A stretch of 6,899 nucleotides of DNA from Flavobacteriales bacterium (GTDB taxonomy: Bacteria; Bacteroidota; Bacteroidia; Flavobacteriales; Flavobacteriaceae), in NCBI GenBank assembly GCA_026983815.1, contig JALSTJ010000339.1:1-6899 (forward strand), in the 5' to 3' direction. A program made the position numbers and the translations under genes. This document shows positions 5,698 through 6,899 of this stretch, piece by piece. Every line of letters begins with the position of its first letter. Positions within the stretch are counted from its first letter, which is position 1. Under the pieces are notes generated by a model. The model saw nothing but the letters and a program-made list of their open reading frames with translations. It had not been told where the DNA came from and did no database searches.

Positions 5698-6899
5698 ATG
5701 GTTGATGTATTGTTGGGTTTGCAATGGGGAGACGAAGGCAAAGGAAAAGTAGTTGATGTTTTTGCACCCAAATATGATATTATTGCACGTTTTCAAGGAG
5801 GTGCCAATGCGGGACACACTTTGATGTTTAATGGAAACAAACACGTTTTACATACCATTCCTTCCGGTATTTTTACAAAGGATGTCAAAAATTTGGTTGG
5901 TAACGGAGTGGTTATTGATCCTGTAAGTTTAAAGAAAGAAATAGAAGGACTGAAAAATTATAAAATTGATTTTAACAAAAAATTATTCCTATCAAGAAAA
6001 GCCCATATCACTTTACCTACGCATAGGTTAATTGATGCGGCAAGCGAAACTGCCAAAGGAAAAGCAAAAATCGGTTCTACATTGAAAGGAATCGGTCCGA
6101 CTTATATGGACAAAACCGGTAGAAACGGAATTCGTGTCGGTGATTTTGAACTGCCCGATTGGAAAGAAAAATATATCAAATTAAGAGATAAACATTTGAA
6201 ATTCATCGATTTTATAGGTGTCGATATTCAATTTGATATGGATGAATTGGAACGGGAATTTTATGAAGGGGTTGAATTATTACAAAAATTACCGATTGTT
6301 GATGCGAATGTTTTTATTGAAAATGCTTTACAAGAAGGAAAAAGCGTTTTGGCAGAAGGAGCGCAAGGTTCTTTATTGGATGTTAATTTCGGAACTTATC
6401 CCTATGTTACTTCATCTACTACCACAGCGGCAGGTGTAAGTATAGGTTTGGGAATTGCTCCGAAAAAAATTGGTAAAATTTTCGGTGTTTTCAAAGCATA
6501 TACCACCCGTGTAGGTTCGGGACCATTTCCTACGGAATTATTTGATGAAAACGGAAAAAAAATGGCAAAAATAGGAAATGAATTCGGTGCAACCACCGGA
6601 CGACCGCGTCGGTGTGGTTGGCTGGATTTGGTTGCTTTGAAATATGCAGTGGATATCAATGGTGTAGATGAATTAATGATGATGAAAGCTGATGTGCTTT
6701 CGGGTTTTAAAAAACTGAAAGTTGCAACGGCTTATGAATTTCGCGGTAATAAAACCGAATATTTACCCTTTAATATTGATAAAAAATATGTGAAACCGGT
6801 ATATACCGAGCTTAAAGCTTGGCAAGAGGATTTAACGGATATTACGGACAAAGAACATTTACCCGATAACTTGTTGGAATATATTAAATTTATAGAACA
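5698..6899 (+). CDS. purA: Adenylosuccinate synthetase, 3' end cut off by the window
   Basis: Joins IMP and aspartate with GTP to give adenylosuccinate, the first committed step towards AMP, in the cytosol. Translation from the ATG at 5698 stays open for 400 codons plus two bases to the last base. Motifs: the P-loop-like QWGDEGKGK (9-17) with catalytic Asp12, GGANAGHT (34-41) with catalytic His40, IPSGIF (54-59), IGSTLKGIGPTYMDK (125-139) and RVGDF (146-150), EGAQGSLLDVNFGTYPYVTSS (220-240), KAYTTRVGSGPFPTEL (266-281), and TTGRPRRCGWLDL (299-311) for the IMP/aspartate loop. The normal length is about 420-430 residues, so only the C-terminal tip, including the expected VGPDR-type motif, is missing. 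GSTLKGIGPTY rather than GTTGRGIGPAY, and ALKYAVDINGVDELMMMKADVL, are of Bacteroidota type as I remember it. Thr241 stands where Asn is usual in SSNT. The start gives the normal N-terminus a few residues before QWGDEGKGK. It diverges from purM. Nothing suggests decay. Confidence 0.95.
   Translation, partial: MVDVLLGLQWGDEGKGKVVDVFAPKYDIIARFQGGANAGHTLMFNGNKHVLHTIPSGIFTKDVKNLVGNGVVIDPVSLKKEIEGLKNYKIDFNKKLFLSRKAHITLPTHRLIDAASETAKGKAKIGSTLKGIGPTYMDKTGRNGIRVGDFELPDWKEKYIKLRDKHLKFIDFIGVDIQFDMDELEREFYEGVELLQKLPIVDANVFIENALQEGKSVLAEGAQGSLLDVNFGTYPYVTSSTTTAAGVSIGLGIAPKKIGKIFGVFKAYTTRVGSGPFPTELFDENGKKMAKIGNEFGATTGRPRRCGWLDLVALKYAVDINGVDELMMMKADVLSGFKKLKVATAYEFRGNKTEYLPFNIDKKYVKPVYTELKAWQEDLTDITDKEHLPDNLLEYIKFIE

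Noticed and set aside
6402..6659. Minus-strand open frame of 85 codons, and a plus-strand +1-frame one at 6218-6439
   Set aside because: Both are shadows of purA, whose own frame is open through the region and carries all the family motifs.

Overview
This window is a purine-nucleotide biosynthesis cluster from an AT-rich bacterium, most likely a member of the Bacteroidota. The clues are: PurA carries the GSTLKGIGPTYMDK and TGRxRRCGWxDLVALKY stretches that I associate with Bacteroidota PurA; there are no convincing Shine-Dalgarno sequences before any start; and at least one excellent TTG-N18-TAnnTTTG promoter of the Bacteroidota type is present. The class or genus cannot be told from the sequence alone.

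Layout. Three genes lie on the minus strand and are read right to left: purM (AIR synthetase, 5465 to 4386), a long purL of PurS-PurL fusion type (FGAM synthetase without glutaminase domain, 4252 to 1256), and guaB (IMP dehydrogenase without CBS domains, 1148 to 12). Facing away from them on the plus strand is purA (adenylosuccinate synthetase), which starts at 5698 and runs off the window end with roughly 20-30 residues missing. The divergent purM/purA spacer (5466-5697) is only about 17% GC and holds a cluster of DnaA-box-like nonamers in direct and inverted order. The purM-purL gap (4253-4385) holds a promoter candidate overlapping the purM stop and a foreign-looking 60-bp island of 63% GC, which resembles the short interspersed repeats seen in many Bacteroidota genomes.

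How the genes work together. PurL makes FGAM from FGAR using ammonia from a separate PurQ, which is not in this window. PurM closes the imidazole ring to give AIR. GuaB and PurA then compete for IMP, the end product of the pathway: GuaB sends it to XMP/GMP and PurA to adenylosuccinate/AMP. The window therefore holds two consecutive middle steps plus both branch-point enzymes.

I see no new defence, mobile or biosynthetic system here. The points most worth a second look are the DnaA-box-like cluster at a strand-switch point (possible replication origin or DnaA-controlled promoter), the CBS-less IMP dehydrogenase, the PurS-PurL fusion, the divergent PurM, and the GC-rich island sitting in the probable purL leader.
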